Under the pieces are notes generated by a model. The model saw only the letters and a list, made by a program, of their open reading frames with translations, was not told the DNA's origin and did not search any database. A stretch of DNA of 59,556 nucleotides, from NCBI GenBank assembly GCA_030645475.1, contig JAUSMA010000054.1, positions 1 through 59,556 on the forward strand, in the 5' to 3' direction. The position numbers and the translations under genes were made by a program. Positions 33,601 through 41,321 of the stretch are shown here, one piece after another. Each line of letters begins with the position of its first letter. Position 1 is the first letter of the stretch. The DNA comes from Nitrospirota bacterium. GTDB taxonomy: Bacteria > Nitrospirota > Nitrospiria > Nitrospirales > Nitrospiraceae.

Positions 33601-35004
33601 CCCGTCCGCCAACATCCGCAACACCTGGTCGAACTCCGAACGGTCCAAGGCTCGATAGGGATCGGCCCGCCGGCAGAGATTGAACAGATCGTCCTCTTCC
33701 CATGTCTGTGTCGCTGCGGCTGCCACTATCTGCTGCGCCAAAATATCGAGCGGAGCCGGCGGTACGGCAATGCGATCCAGGACTCCTGTCCGAATCGCTC
33801 GCATCAGCGCCGCACATTCGAGCAAGTCGTCCCTCGTCATTGCAAACAGACGGCCCTTGGGAATGGCCTTGATCCAGTGACCGGCCCGGCCGACCCGCTG
33901 CAGACAGGTGGCAATCGCACGGGGCGAACCGATCTGACAGACAAGATCCACGGCCCCGATATCGATGCCGAGTTCCAGGGAAGCCGTGGCGACGACAACG
34001 CGCGTCTTGCCGCTCTTCAGCCGCTCTTCAGCCGACAAGCGAATCTGGCGCGAAAGGCTGCCATGGTGCGCCGCCACGGCATCGGCGCCTAAATCTCGCA
34101 GCCGTTCCTCCAGGAAATGCGAGACTCGTTCAGCCAGGCGTCTCGTATTGACGAAAACCAGGGTCGAGCGGTGCTGCCGGACCAGTTCGGCGACGCGATC
34201 ATAGATATCGGCCCAGATCGCATTCGTGGCCACAGCGCTCAATTCGTCCTTCGGCACCTCCACAGCCAGATCCATCTCGCGCTTATGCCCCACGTCGATG
34301 ATGGTGCAGGGAGCCGTGCGGGACGAAGGGGTACAGGCTGAAGGTTCACGATTGCCGACCAGGAACTGCGCCACGGCTTCAATCGGCCGTTGTGTGGCAG
34401 AGAGCCCGATCCGTTGAGGCTTCGTGAGCGTCAGCGCTTCTAATCGCTCCAGCGACAAAGCCAAGTGGGCGCCTCGTTTATTCGGCGCCACAGCGTGGAT
34501 TTCATCGACGATGACGGTCCGGACCGTCTGCAAAAGTCGGCGGCTCTTCTCCGCCGTCAATAAAATATAGAGCGACTCCGGGGTCGTGACGAGAATATGG
34601 GGCGGCCGCTTGAGCATCTGCTGGCGATCAGCCATCGGCGTATCGCCGGTGCGGACCAACACACGAAGTTCCGGCATCAAGAGCCCCGCAGACAAGGCTG
34701 CGTTTCCTATTTCAGCAAGCGGCTGTTGAAGATTTTTCTGAATGTCGTTGCTGAGCGCTTTCAGCGGCGAGACATAGAGCACCTGCGTATAGTCGTCGAG
34801 TTCACGCGCCAGGGCCTGTTTGAAGAGGTGATCGATGCAGGAGAGAAAGGCGGCAAATGTTTTACCGGAGCCGGTCGGCGCGGCGATCAACACATCGCCA
34901 CCGGACTGAATGGCAGGCCAAGCCTGAACCTGAACATCGGTGGGAACACCGACGCTCGAACGAAACCAGTCAGCAATGAGAGGGTGGAATCGGGAGAGCG
35001 GCAT
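30625..35004 (-). CDS. lhr: Lhr-type ATP-dependent helicase
   Basis: A 1459-aa protein, the largest in the window. The N-terminal superfamily-2 helicase core has Walker A APTGSGKTFAAF (about 41-52), motif II VDEIHAVAPNK (about 147-157), motif III LSATQRP (about 182-188), and a helicase C domain with VATASLELGIDIG and QRVGRAGH. The Lhr winged-helix/DUF4145-like body and a long C-terminal domain follow, as in Lhr-extended bacterial proteins of about 1500 aa. It acts in DNA repair as a 3'-5' helicase. Three in-frame short-repeat insertions lie in linkers: SSSDPAISHQRSAIS (DNA 33165-33205), PRSAISTQDSALSG (31887-31924), and SHQPSAISPEPSR with VASRLTSDVSR (31069-31152). Upstream at 35004 is the start; no other gene shares the operon. 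Confidence 0.88.
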   Translation of the reverse strand: MPLSRFHPLIADWFRSSVGVPTDVQVQAWPAIQSGGDVLIAAPTGSGKTFAAFLSCIDHLFKQALARELDDYTQVLYVSPLKALSNDIQKNLQQPLAEIGNAALSAGLLMPELRVLVRTGDTPMADRQQMLKRPPHILVTTPESLYILLTAEKSRRLLQTVRTVIVDEIHAVAPNKRGAHLALSLERLEALTLTKPQRIGLSATQRPIEAVAQFLVGNREPSACTPSSRTAPCTIIDVGHKREMDLAVEVPKDELSAVATNAIWADIYDRVAELVRQHRSTLVFVNTRRLAERVSHFLEERLRDLGADAVAAHHGSLSRQIRLSAEERLKSGKTRVVVATASLELGIDIGAVDLVCQIGSPRAIATCLQRVGRAGHWIKAIPKGRLFAMTRDDLLECAALMRAIRTGVLDRIAVPPAPLDILAQQIVAAAATQTWEEDDLFNLCRRADPYRALDRSEFDQVLRMLADGIATNRGRGLAYLFHDRINRRIKGRRGARLAAITSGGAIPDTANYAVVAEPDGTVVGSVDEDFAVESLAGDIMLLGNTSWRIKGIERGKVRVEDAHGAPPNIPFWRGEAPSRTAELSAEVASLRQAIAERLSSSDPAISHQRSAISWIKSECALDQRGAEQAVAYIAAGIAVLGTVPTQQTIVAERFFDESGGMQLVLHTPFGGRINRAWGLALRKRFCVTFDFELQAAATDNGIVISLGEKHSFPLDSVFGFLHSQTLREVLLPAVLQAPMFMTRWRWNVSRALLLLRFSHGKKVPPQIQRMKAEDLLGAVFPDAIACQDNIVGERTRQIPDHPLVNETLRDCFTEAMDLDGLTAILKQIEAGAIRCVAVDTPIPSPFSHEILNANPYAFLDDAPLEERRARAVEMRRTLPAQLADEVGALDPAAIEEVQRESWPVVRDPDELHDALLTLVWLPVEELKDWAMHLPRLIEEGRAIELVARDEGREARGWVAKEHQSQVETALVGGDETTLDAIVLGWMESIGPTMDSELGARLHLPVETVSHSLLRLEASGQVLRGQFRPRSAISTQDSALSGAPEWCHRRLLARIHRLTIGRLRKEIEPVTAAEFMSFLLRWQHVAPGARLHGEAGLADVIAQLAGFEAAASAWEPQLLRARLAKYEPEYLDRLCLSGAVSWGRLSPHPRLAQGSDLDRRRIVPTSVAPIGLFPREESEWLMDVFHADAASAGPDPFVQLSAVAQDLRRTLSERGASFFADLVRMTNHLPSEVEEGLWELVATGLVTADGFDNLRALMDPRRRRAEGRGRSRRPRHSAGRWSLLRSAFSHQPSAISPEPSRLVASRLTSDVSRSVEPVARQLLRRYGVVFRDLLARESLVQSWRDLLVQYRRMELQGEIRGGRFVSGFVGEQFALPEAVQSMRALRQTGFGLAQEVKLSACDPLNLAGVILPGPRIPAVPTNMLVLRDGVVVRTVLGRGAADRPNEQLEGSRPNHQLRLE
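31069..31152. repeat. Short repeats inside the lhr gene (C-terminal site)
   Basis: GTGAAACGTCAGACGTAAGG is followed by GATAGCTGATGGCTGATGGCTGA-type words; both belong to short families seen in intergenic regions. The reading frame stays open through them. Confidence 0.6.
31887..31924. repeat. Short repeat inside the lhr gene (middle site)
   Basis: GACAATGCTGAGTCCTGAG followed by TGCTGATTGCTGAG. The word TGCTGAGTCCTGAG is also intergenic at about 20243. Encodes SAISTQDSALSG on the minus strand. Confidence 0.55.
33166..33205. repeat. Short repeat inside the lhr gene (N-terminal side site)
   Basis: AGCTGATGGCTGATCGCTGA then TGGCTGATAGCC. Encodes AISHQRSAIS on the minus strand, immediately after a Ser-rich stretch. 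Confidence 0.6.
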
Positions 35005-35046
35005 GGTACGAAGATCGTACCATGCCGCAACATGAAGCTCTATCGG

Positions 35047-36624
35047 CTAGGGTGTCGCGCGGACATACGTGTGCTGACCGCCACCAGTGCCCAGATTGCT
35101 CGCCAGCGAGGCGAACGCAACAAATCCTCCGCTCCCATTCATGGCAGGGATATCGCTTGCGGCATCACCCGCGACGACACTTCCGCTCGTATTGTCTCGA
35201 GACACCAGGCTCGTTGTCGGCCCAGTACGGTCATGGAGATATACTTGTTGTCCACTGATCAGAGCGATCAGATTGGTTGAGGCCGACACAAAAGCGACGT
35301 AACGTCCGTCGGCGCTGATGGACGGTGTATTGCTATTTTGGTTCCCGGCATTAGGGGTCCCACTATTGTCTCGCGAAATGAGACTATTGGTGCCGTTCGC
35401 GCCCGTATTCCGGTCGTGGATATACACCTGCTGCCCACTGAACCCGGCCACAATATTGGTGGCCCCTGAAACAAAGGCCACATAGCGGCCATCGCCGCTG
35501 ATCGATGGGACACTGCTGTTCCCGTTGCCGGCCGTGCCTGCACTATCTTTCGAAACCAGGCTGGTCGTACCGTTGGGCCCATTCAAGCGATCGTGAACAT
35601 AGATCTGCCGGTTGCCCCCGGCGGCGCCGAGGTTGGTCGACAACGAAGCAAAGGCCACAAACTGGCCGTCTGAACTTATCGTCGGGGTAGAACTACTGTC
35701 ATTGCCAGGTATGGGAGTCAGGTTGTTGTCCTTCGAAACCAGCGTCGTCTGCCCCGTTTGCCGATCATGCACATAGACCTGTGCCCCGCTGACACCCGAT
35801 ACTAAATTCGTCGACGCCGAGACAAAGGCAATATAGCGCCCGTCTGCGCTGATCGCCGGCGCACTGCTGATACCAGTACCGACCACGCCTGCACTGCTTT
35901 TCGAGATGACGGAGGTCTGGCCGGTCTGACGATTGCGCACGTAAATCTGTTGGCCGCTGACTCCGGTCACGAGGTTCGTAGCCAGCGAGACAAACGCCAC
36001 GAGGCTCCCATCGCTACTGATTGAAGGCGCGCTACTCCCACCGTTTCCCGAGATGACAATCGTTGCGGTGCTATCGCGTGAAACCACTTCAATTTGATTC
36101 GTTTGCCGACTGTGCAGATAGATCTGCGAGCCGCTGACACCGGTGACGAAATTTGCCGCTTGAGAGGTAAAGGCCACGAGGCTTCCGTCACTGTTGATGG
36201 AAGGAGCCGAACTGGCACCGCTACCTGCCACACCGGTACCATCGACTGATACGCGATCTGTCCTTGGATGCACCGCAAACAATACCGAACCGGTCGCAGC
36301 CTTGCCTGTGCCGTCCCTCACAGTGAACACCGCGGTCGGATTTCCCTCTGCCGTCGGGGTGCCGCTCACGACACCCGTTCCTGCATTGAGGGTGAGGCCT
36401 GTCGGCAGGGTACCGCCAGACAAGGTCCAGGTGAACGGAGCCGTGCCCCCTGTGGCAGCCAATGTCGAGGAATAGGCATTCCCGACTACGCCATACGTTG
36501 CCGAGGTCGTCGATACCGCAAAGACCTGAGTAGTGCCTCCTCCCGCACCACTCCCGCCACCTGAACAGCTGAGGAGACTGAACCCGAGGATCATGACCGA
36601 CAATATTGAGGCGATATGTTTCAT
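35047..36624 (-). CDS. Lipoprotein with Ig-like domain and seven-bladed propeller (PD40-like)
   Basis: A 525-aa protein. Signal peptide with lipobox FSLLSC (Cys at about 20), then a Gly/Ser tether. About 38-115 is a putative He_PIG-type Ig domain (GTAPFTWTLSGGTLPTGLTL, VVSGTPTAEGNP). About 125-525 holds seven TolB/PD40-like repeats of ~55 aa, each with S-x-DG-x-x-V-A-F-x-S and Q-(I/V)-Y-(L/V)-H-D-R, for example SADGRYVAFVSASTNL. Seven units predict one closed propeller. It is probably anchored at the outer membrane or surface; the ligand is unknown. Confidence 0.78.
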   Translation of the reverse strand: MKHIASILSVMILGFSLLSCSGGGSGAGGGTTQVFAVSTTSATYGVVGNAYSSTLAATGGTAPFTWTLSGGTLPTGLTLNAGTGVVSGTPTAEGNPTAVFTVRDGTGKAATGSVLFAVHPRTDRVSVDGTGVAGSGASSAPSINSDGSLVAFTSQAANFVTGVSGSQIYLHSRQTNQIEVVSRDSTATIVISGNGGSSAPSISSDGSLVAFVSLATNLVTGVSGQQIYVRNRQTGQTSVISKSSAGVVGTGISSAPAISADGRYIAFVSASTNLVSGVSGAQVYVHDRQTGQTTLVSKDNNLTPIPGNDSSSTPTISSDGQFVAFASLSTNLGAAGGNRQIYVHDRLNGPNGTTSLVSKDSAGTAGNGNSSVPSISGDGRYVAFVSGATNIVAGFSGQQVYIHDRNTGANGTNSLISRDNSGTPNAGNQNSNTPSISADGRYVAFVSASTNLIALISGQQVYLHDRTGPTTSLVSRDNTSGSVVAGDAASDIPAMNGSGGFVAFASLASNLGTGGGQHTYVRATP

Positions 36625-36721
36625 ATCCGGAATTCTCCTACGAATTCTTCTTCGAGCAACAGTTGTGCCATCTTACTCGACTATGAAAAGATGAACCAAC
36701 CTTACGGATGGGGGGTATTGA

Positions 36722-37516
36722 GTGAGCCAACCTTCGACTTCGCCACTCGTGCTGCTGGGCTCCGGCTATACGGGGCATGTGTTGTACACCATGGAAGCCG
36801 CTCAAGGACGGACGATCCTGGCCACGAGCAGAAATCCTCTTTGCCATCTCGCGGAGATGCCCTCGGAACAACGTGTGATATTCGACCTGGAACAGCCCTC
36901 GACCTGGATGAATATCCCTATAGGCGCCGATCTCGTCTGGTGCTTTCCGGCAACTCCGCTTCATCAGGTAGAAGCCTTCGCGGGCTGGCTCAACGCCTCA
37001 GCCAGACGCCTGGTGGTACTCGGCAGCACCTCTGCCTATGAAGTCGGCGAATCTCAGGACTACCCGCCGCAATGGATCGATGAAACCGCGCCAATCGATC
37101 TGACCAAACCCCGCGTTCAGGGTGAGGAGTTCTTACGACACACATATGGAGCGATCGTCTTACGCGTCGCGGGCATCTATGGGCCCGGGAGAAATCCGTT
37201 GAATTGGATCAGGCAAGGCCGCGTCGGCCCATCACGGAAATATGTGAACTTGATCCACGTCGAAGACCTGGCTGCCATCTGCCTCGCCGCCATCGAAAAA
37301 GGAACCCCTGGCGAGGTCTACAATGTCAGCGACGGCCAACCTCACACATGGAGCGAAATCTGCGCCACCGCGCAACAGCGATGGAACGTGACAGCGACAG
37401 CCGCAAAAGAAGACTCTTCATCGGGAAAACGAATCAGCACCGCCAAAGTTCGCGTTCAGCTAGGCTACGACCTGAAGCACCCGGACTTATACGAAGCCCT
37501 GCAAACACTGACATAG
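36722..37516 (+). CDS. NAD-dependent epimerase/dehydratase-like protein
   Basis: A 264-aa extended-SDR-like protein. N-terminal nucleotide-binding motif LLGSGYTGHVL (about 11-21), VVLGSTSAYEVGE (about 98-110), ILRVAGIYGPGRNPLNWI-type segment (actual VLRVAGIYGPGRNPLNWIRQ), HVEDLAAICLAAIE and VYNVSDGQPHTW. Relatives include YeeZ-like NAD(P)-binding proteins. The catalytic YxxxK pair is not evident, so the reaction is unknown. GTG start with a GGGGGG tract 6 bp upstream. Divergent from the propeller lipoprotein, 97 bp between starts. Confidence 0.75.
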   Translation: MSQPSTSPLVLLGSGYTGHVLYTMEAAQGRTILATSRNPLCHLAEMPSEQRVIFDLEQPSTWMNIPIGADLVWCFPATPLHQVEAFAGWLNASARRLVVLGSTSAYEVGESQDYPPQWIDETAPIDLTKPRVQGEEFLRHTYGAIVLRVAGIYGPGRNPLNWIRQGRVGPSRKYVNLIHVEDLAAICLAAIEKGTPGEVYNVSDGQPHTWSEICATAQQRWNVTATAAKEDSSSGKRISTAKVRVQLGYDLKHPDLYEALQTLT

Positions 37517-37539
37517 AAACTTCACATATTGTGGCTCTT

Positions 37540-37663
37540 GCGGACGATCAAACTGGCTCTCCAACTAGGCCGCAGACGAAGCCCAACCGGAGGCGTACCC
37601 GTAGGGTACGTTGAGGATTGGGTTGAGTTGAGAACGACGTTGGAAGCCAGTTTGATCGCCCGC
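37540..37663 (+). repeat. R125 repeat with altered termini
   Basis: Ends are GCGGACGATCAAACTGGCT and AGCCAGTTTGATCGCCCGC. Inner pairs CCAAC/GTTGG and CCCAA/TTGGG both differ from other copies and remain complementary. Its last base is the first base of the TAG stop complement of the CPBP gene. It lies between convergent genes. Confidence 0.88.
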
Positions 37664-39165
37664 TACCGTAACAACGCCATCACGGCCAGACAAACGAGCA
37701 AATTATTGATGGCATGCGCCAACATCCCAGGCAAAAGACTCCCGGTTTTTTCATACATCCAGGCCCAGAGCAGACCACTCCAGAGCACACTGATGAAACC
37801 GACCAATCCATAACCATGGGCAATGGCAAAGATGCTCGCACTGATCAGCGCGGCAGGCAGGAAGCGGAACCTCCGGCGTAGAATCGCGAACAGGAGCCCG
37901 CGAAATGCGAGTTCTTCAAACACGGGCGCAAAGATCACATACTCGACCAAGCTGATCGCCGTCAGCATCGGTGAGGCCCAGACAAGATCTGCGTCGAACC
38001 ATTCAGCCCAATGACTCGTCAGATGAAGCGGCTCCGACAGCCAATCCATCACCCACTCGCCCCACAACCCGGCAGCCACCACCGCCAAGACCGCGGTCGC
38101 CAAACGTCCGGCACGGGCCCATCCGATCTCCAGCCCAAAGCCTTCGTCAAACGTCATCCCGGCCGGCCGGAAGAGGTGGCGATGGGCTAAAAAGAGTAAC
38201 GGCAGATTCGTCATCGGAATGGCCAATGCCCGAAGCGACGCATTGTCGGGCGGCGCATAAATCAAAAATAGCGCAGTACCCATCGCACCGATCGCGCCGC
38301 CGCGCAGCAAGACTGCCGCACCGATTCCGCCTGGCCAGGGCGGCGGCACGCCCGGTTCATGGAGCCTGACGAAGCTGGACGGCTCCTTCCGCCTCAGCCA
38401 GATGAGTACTAAGCCCACCGTCCCAAGGACCAGCGCGCTGAGCTCGACAAGCGTGACGCGCTGCGACCGGACAAATTGACGGTCGACGCGGACCGCAGCC
38501 TGTTCCTGAATCCTAACCACGAGTGCGTGATCCTTGGCACGGCGGGCCAACCCTTCAGCCAGGCGATCGTAAAACCAGCCGGCAGGCAACAGCTCTGCCA
38601 GCTCGGCTTGCCACAAGACATACCGGTCCGCATCCTGAGCCGGTCCTTCGCCATAGGCGGCCATCACCAGATCGGCAAACTGAGGCAGCGGATCGTCCGC
38701 TTCGGCCCAGTCGTGCGCGGAGAGGAGCGCCTGCGACACATGGCCGGCCTCAGCTTGAAGAATCGCTAACTGAAGCGGCACGACAGGATCGGCAGAGACC
38801 CTGGCCAATTCTCGATACCATTCAATCGCATGAGCCTGTTCAGCCTCGCGATCGCCGGAGGCCCAGGTAAAGAGCCATTGCTCCCATGGTCTCGCACGCT
38901 TGAGACCTTCATGAACATCCATCGTCCGACTGACCATCAGACTGAGCGCTTGCTCAGGTGCCTCGATCCGCTCCAGCTTAGATGACGATGCGGACAGCCA
39001 CACCACCATGGCCAAGGCCCCCACGAGAAATATGGCTGCCAAGAGCGTGATCTTGGGCGAAAATCGTCCGGGATAGATTCCGACCGGGGGCGGCGCGTCC
39101 GTGGCTCGCCACCAGGATTGTGGCGGCGGCGACTCGTTGAAGGGCACAGTCTCTCTCTCCATCAT
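37663..39165 (-). CDS. CPBP-family intramembrane glutamic endopeptidase
   Basis: A 500-aa multi-pass membrane protein. N-terminal cytoplasmic tail, a first transmembrane helix (KITLLAAIFLVGALAMVVWL, about 40-60), a ~200-residue extracytoplasmic helical region rich in TPR-like pairs (LQLAILQAEAGHVSQALLSA), then about eight helices with the CPBP motifs EELAFRGLLFAILRRR (about 425-440), AHGYGLVGF and HAINNL. Known members include Rce1-like proteases and bacteriocin immunity proteins. ATG ATG at 39165/39162; a 14-bp palindrome overlaps the start. The long N-terminal region is unusual for CPBP proteins. Confidence 0.8.
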   Translation of the reverse strand: MMERETVPFNESPPPQSWWRATDAPPPVGIYPGRFSPKITLLAAIFLVGALAMVVWLSASSSKLERIEAPEQALSLMVSRTMDVHEGLKRARPWEQWLFTWASGDREAEQAHAIEWYRELARVSADPVVPLQLAILQAEAGHVSQALLSAHDWAEADDPLPQFADLVMAAYGEGPAQDADRYVLWQAELAELLPAGWFYDRLAEGLARRAKDHALVVRIQEQAAVRVDRQFVRSQRVTLVELSALVLGTVGLVLIWLRRKEPSSFVRLHEPGVPPPWPGGIGAAVLLRGGAIGAMGTALFLIYAPPDNASLRALAIPMTNLPLLFLAHRHLFRPAGMTFDEGFGLEIGWARAGRLATAVLAVVAAGLWGEWVMDWLSEPLHLTSHWAEWFDADLVWASPMLTAISLVEYVIFAPVFEELAFRGLLFAILRRRFRFLPAALISASIFAIAHGYGLVGFISVLWSGLLWAWMYEKTGSLLPGMLAHAINNLLVCLAVMALLR

Positions 39166-39177
39166 AGTTCGAACTAT
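39164..39177. promoter_or_regulatory. Palindrome at the CPBP gene start
   Basis: ATAGTTCGAACTAT is a perfect 14-bp dyad ending at the start codon. It could be an operator; no regulator gene is adjacent. Confidence 0.3.
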
Positions 39178-39371
39178 AACATGCTGATTTTCCGACTCGA
39201 AACCCCTCAAAGTGACTAGACCACGCAAAAGACCCATCAGAATACCCGTGGCCGAAGGCAACTGAACTCCGCTATACTGAGCCGTTTTCTTTTCCGCCTG
39301 GGGGAAAACCAAACTAGGCAACATGATCATGCGCTGGTTCATCCGTCTGGAGCGACAGGAGTAGCCCCCTA

Positions 39372-39494
39372 CAGGATGCTCAAAAAGGTCGTCCAGCAAG
39401 GCCGCAGCGAGTGAAGACCCGAGGCGTACCCGGAGGGTACGTTGAGGGTCTGAACGATGCGAGAACGCTGCTGGCGGACTTTTTCAGCATCCTG
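39372..39494 (+). repeat. R125 repeat, complete
   Basis: CAGGATGCTCAAAAAGGTCG to GGACTTTTTCAGCATCCTG, inner stem AGACCC/GGGTCT. It occupies much of the 345-bp gap between divergent genes (39166-39510) and ends 16 bp before the aminotransferase start. Confidence 0.9.
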
Positions 39495-39510
39495 TGAGAT
39501 TCGGAGTGTG

Positions 39511-40698
39511 ATGCCCTTTCCAAACTTCATCCCGCCACGCCGGCTGCTCCTTGGCCCAGGACCCAGCATGGTGCATCCGCGAGTCCTCCGCGCACTCTCG
39601 ACTCCTCTGGTCGGCCATCTGGACCAGGCCTTTCTCGGGATCATGAACGATATCCAAACCCTGTTGCGCGGCGTCTTTCAGACCAAGAACCGGTTCACTA
39701 TCGCAATCTCCGGCACCGGCTCAGCCGGGATGGAAGCATCGATGGTGAATATCGTTGAGCCGGGCGATACCGTGATCGTCGGGGTCAATGGTGTGTTTGG
39801 CACAAGATGGGCCACCATCGTCGAGCGGTGCGGTGGCAAGGCCATCCGCGTAGAGGCCCCCTGGGGGCAAATCATAGAACCAGAGGCCATCGAACAGGCA
39901 CTGCGCCAATCCGGCCCGGTGAAGGCGGTGGCCATCGTCCATGCGGAAACATCGACCGGCGTCTGGCAGCCGCTGGAGCCCATCGCCCGCCTCTGCCGCG
40001 AGCATGACAGCCTGTTTCTCGTCGATGCTGTGACCTCGTTGGGGGGCGCCCCGGTCGAGGTCGATCGTTGGGGCATCGACGTCTGTTATAGCGGCACACA
40101 GAAATGTCTGAGTTGTCCACCCGGCCTGTCTCCCTTCACCCTCAGCGAACGCGCATTGGATGCGATCAAAGCCAGGCGAACGCCCTGCCAGAGTTGGTAC
40201 TTGGATCTGTCGTTGATCGCGGACTACTGGGCTGAAGGCAAGAGGGCCTACCATCACACGGCCCCGATCTCCATGCTCTATGCGCTACGGGAAGCGTTGC
40301 GCCTCGTCGACGAAGAAGGATTGCCGGCTCGCTTCGCGCGCCATCAACTCAATAGCGACGCCTTGACCGCGGGCTTGATCGAACTTGGACTTCAGCCTCT
40401 TCCCCCCACAGGATATCGACTCCCGATGTTGACCTGTGTCACAGTCCCCTCCCATATTCCTGAGGCCGAGATACGGACGAAGCTACTCTCGATCTATGGC
40501 ATTGAAATCGGCGGCGGGCTCGGCCCCCTCACAGGAAAGGTCTGGCGTATCGGCTTCATGGGCGAATCATCGACCGAAGCACACGTCTTAACCCTGCTCA
40601 ATGCGTTGGAAGAACTCGGTATTCGCGGCGGGTGGTTGTCCACTCCCGGAGTCGGACTCCAAGCCGCAGCACGGATCTATAACCGCAAGGCGTCTTAA
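39511..40698 (+). CDS. Class V aminotransferase (alanine-glyoxylate / serine-pyruvate type)
   Basis: A 395-aa PLP enzyme. N-terminal LLLGPGPSMVHPRVLRAL (about 12-29) is the typical opening of alanine-glyoxylate or serine-pyruvate transaminases. AISGTGSAGMEASMVNIVEP (about 68-87) contacts PLP phosphate, VDAVTSLGGAPVEVDRWGID (about 171-190) carries the Asp, and YSGTQKCLSCPPGLSPF (about 194-210) the PLP-binding Lys. Likely in glycine/serine or glyoxylate metabolism. ATG at 39511 with CGGAG 7 bp upstream. The haem-protein gene follows at 20 bp. Confidence 0.88.
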   Translation: MPFPNFIPPRRLLLGPGPSMVHPRVLRALSTPLVGHLDQAFLGIMNDIQTLLRGVFQTKNRFTIAISGTGSAGMEASMVNIVEPGDTVIVGVNGVFGTRWATIVERCGGKAIRVEAPWGQIIEPEAIEQALRQSGPVKAVAIVHAETSTGVWQPLEPIARLCREHDSLFLVDAVTSLGGAPVEVDRWGIDVCYSGTQKCLSCPPGLSPFTLSERALDAIKARRTPCQSWYLDLSLIADYWAEGKRAYHHTAPISMLYALREALRLVDEEGLPARFARHQLNSDALTAGLIELGLQPLPPTGYRLPMLTCVTVPSHIPEAEIRTKLLSIYGIEIGGGLGPLTGKVWRIGFMGESSTEAHVLTLLNALEELGIRGGWLSTPGVGLQAAARIYNRKAS

Positions 40699-40718
40699 CG
40701 GCAAAGGACATCACTCTC

Positions 40719-41321
40719 ATGGATAACAAACCATTACTCTGGGTACTCGGTGGCGGGTCCTTTGCTTTTGTCGCCGTCATCACCTACTGGATCTTTGCCC
40801 TGACATTGGCCAATCAGATGAAGGCTGATCTCGTTCCGCCGGAAAAGGCCGCGTCGTATATCCACGCCTTGATCGAAGCCAACCGAAAAAACTACACGGA
40901 AAACGTCGTGGATAAACTCCGCAAGGCAGGACTCGCGGTCGCGATCGAACATTGGCGAGACGAAAAAGGCGTACCCCTGCCTGCACAATTTCTCTTGGAG
41001 TCCGGGCGGCTGGTCGCACAAAAGGATCTCAAGTTCACCTTCCGGCTCGCCAGCATGACGCCGATCTATGTCTGGAACGGTGCGACGACAGACTTCGAAC
41101 GAAAAGGGCTCGACACCGTCACCAAAGATCCCTCAAAACCCTTCGGGGGGTTCGTCAGACTCGACGGTGGCCGCTACTATCAAACGATTTATCCGGATCT
41201 CGCGGTCGCCCAATCCTGCGTGACCTGTCACAACGAACATCCCAACAGCCCGCGCCGCGACTACAAAGTCGGCGATGTGATGGGCGGCATTATCATCACC
41301 ATCCCCATCGATATACCATGA
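40719..41321 (+). CDS. Membrane-anchored mono-haem DUF3365 (Tll0287-like) protein
   Basis: A 200-aa protein. One N-terminal transmembrane helix (LLWVLGGGSFAFVAVITYWI, about 5-24), then an extracytoplasmic PAS-like Tll0287 domain with RLASMTPIYVWNGATTDFE, and a single c-type haem motif SCVTCHNEHPNSP near residue 166. Such domains are redox or small-ligand sensors or electron carriers. Its stop overlaps the start of the downstream amidohydrolase (ATGA), so the two are translationally coupled, an unexpected pairing. Confidence 0.82.
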   Translation: MDNKPLLWVLGGGSFAFVAVITYWIFALTLANQMKADLVPPEKAASYIHALIEANRKNYTENVVDKLRKAGLAVAIEHWRDEKGVPLPAQFLLESGRLVAQKDLKFTFRLASMTPIYVWNGATTDFERKGLDTVTKDPSKPFGGFVRLDGGRYYQTIYPDLAVAQSCVTCHNEHPNSPRRDYKVGDVMGGIIITIPIDIP

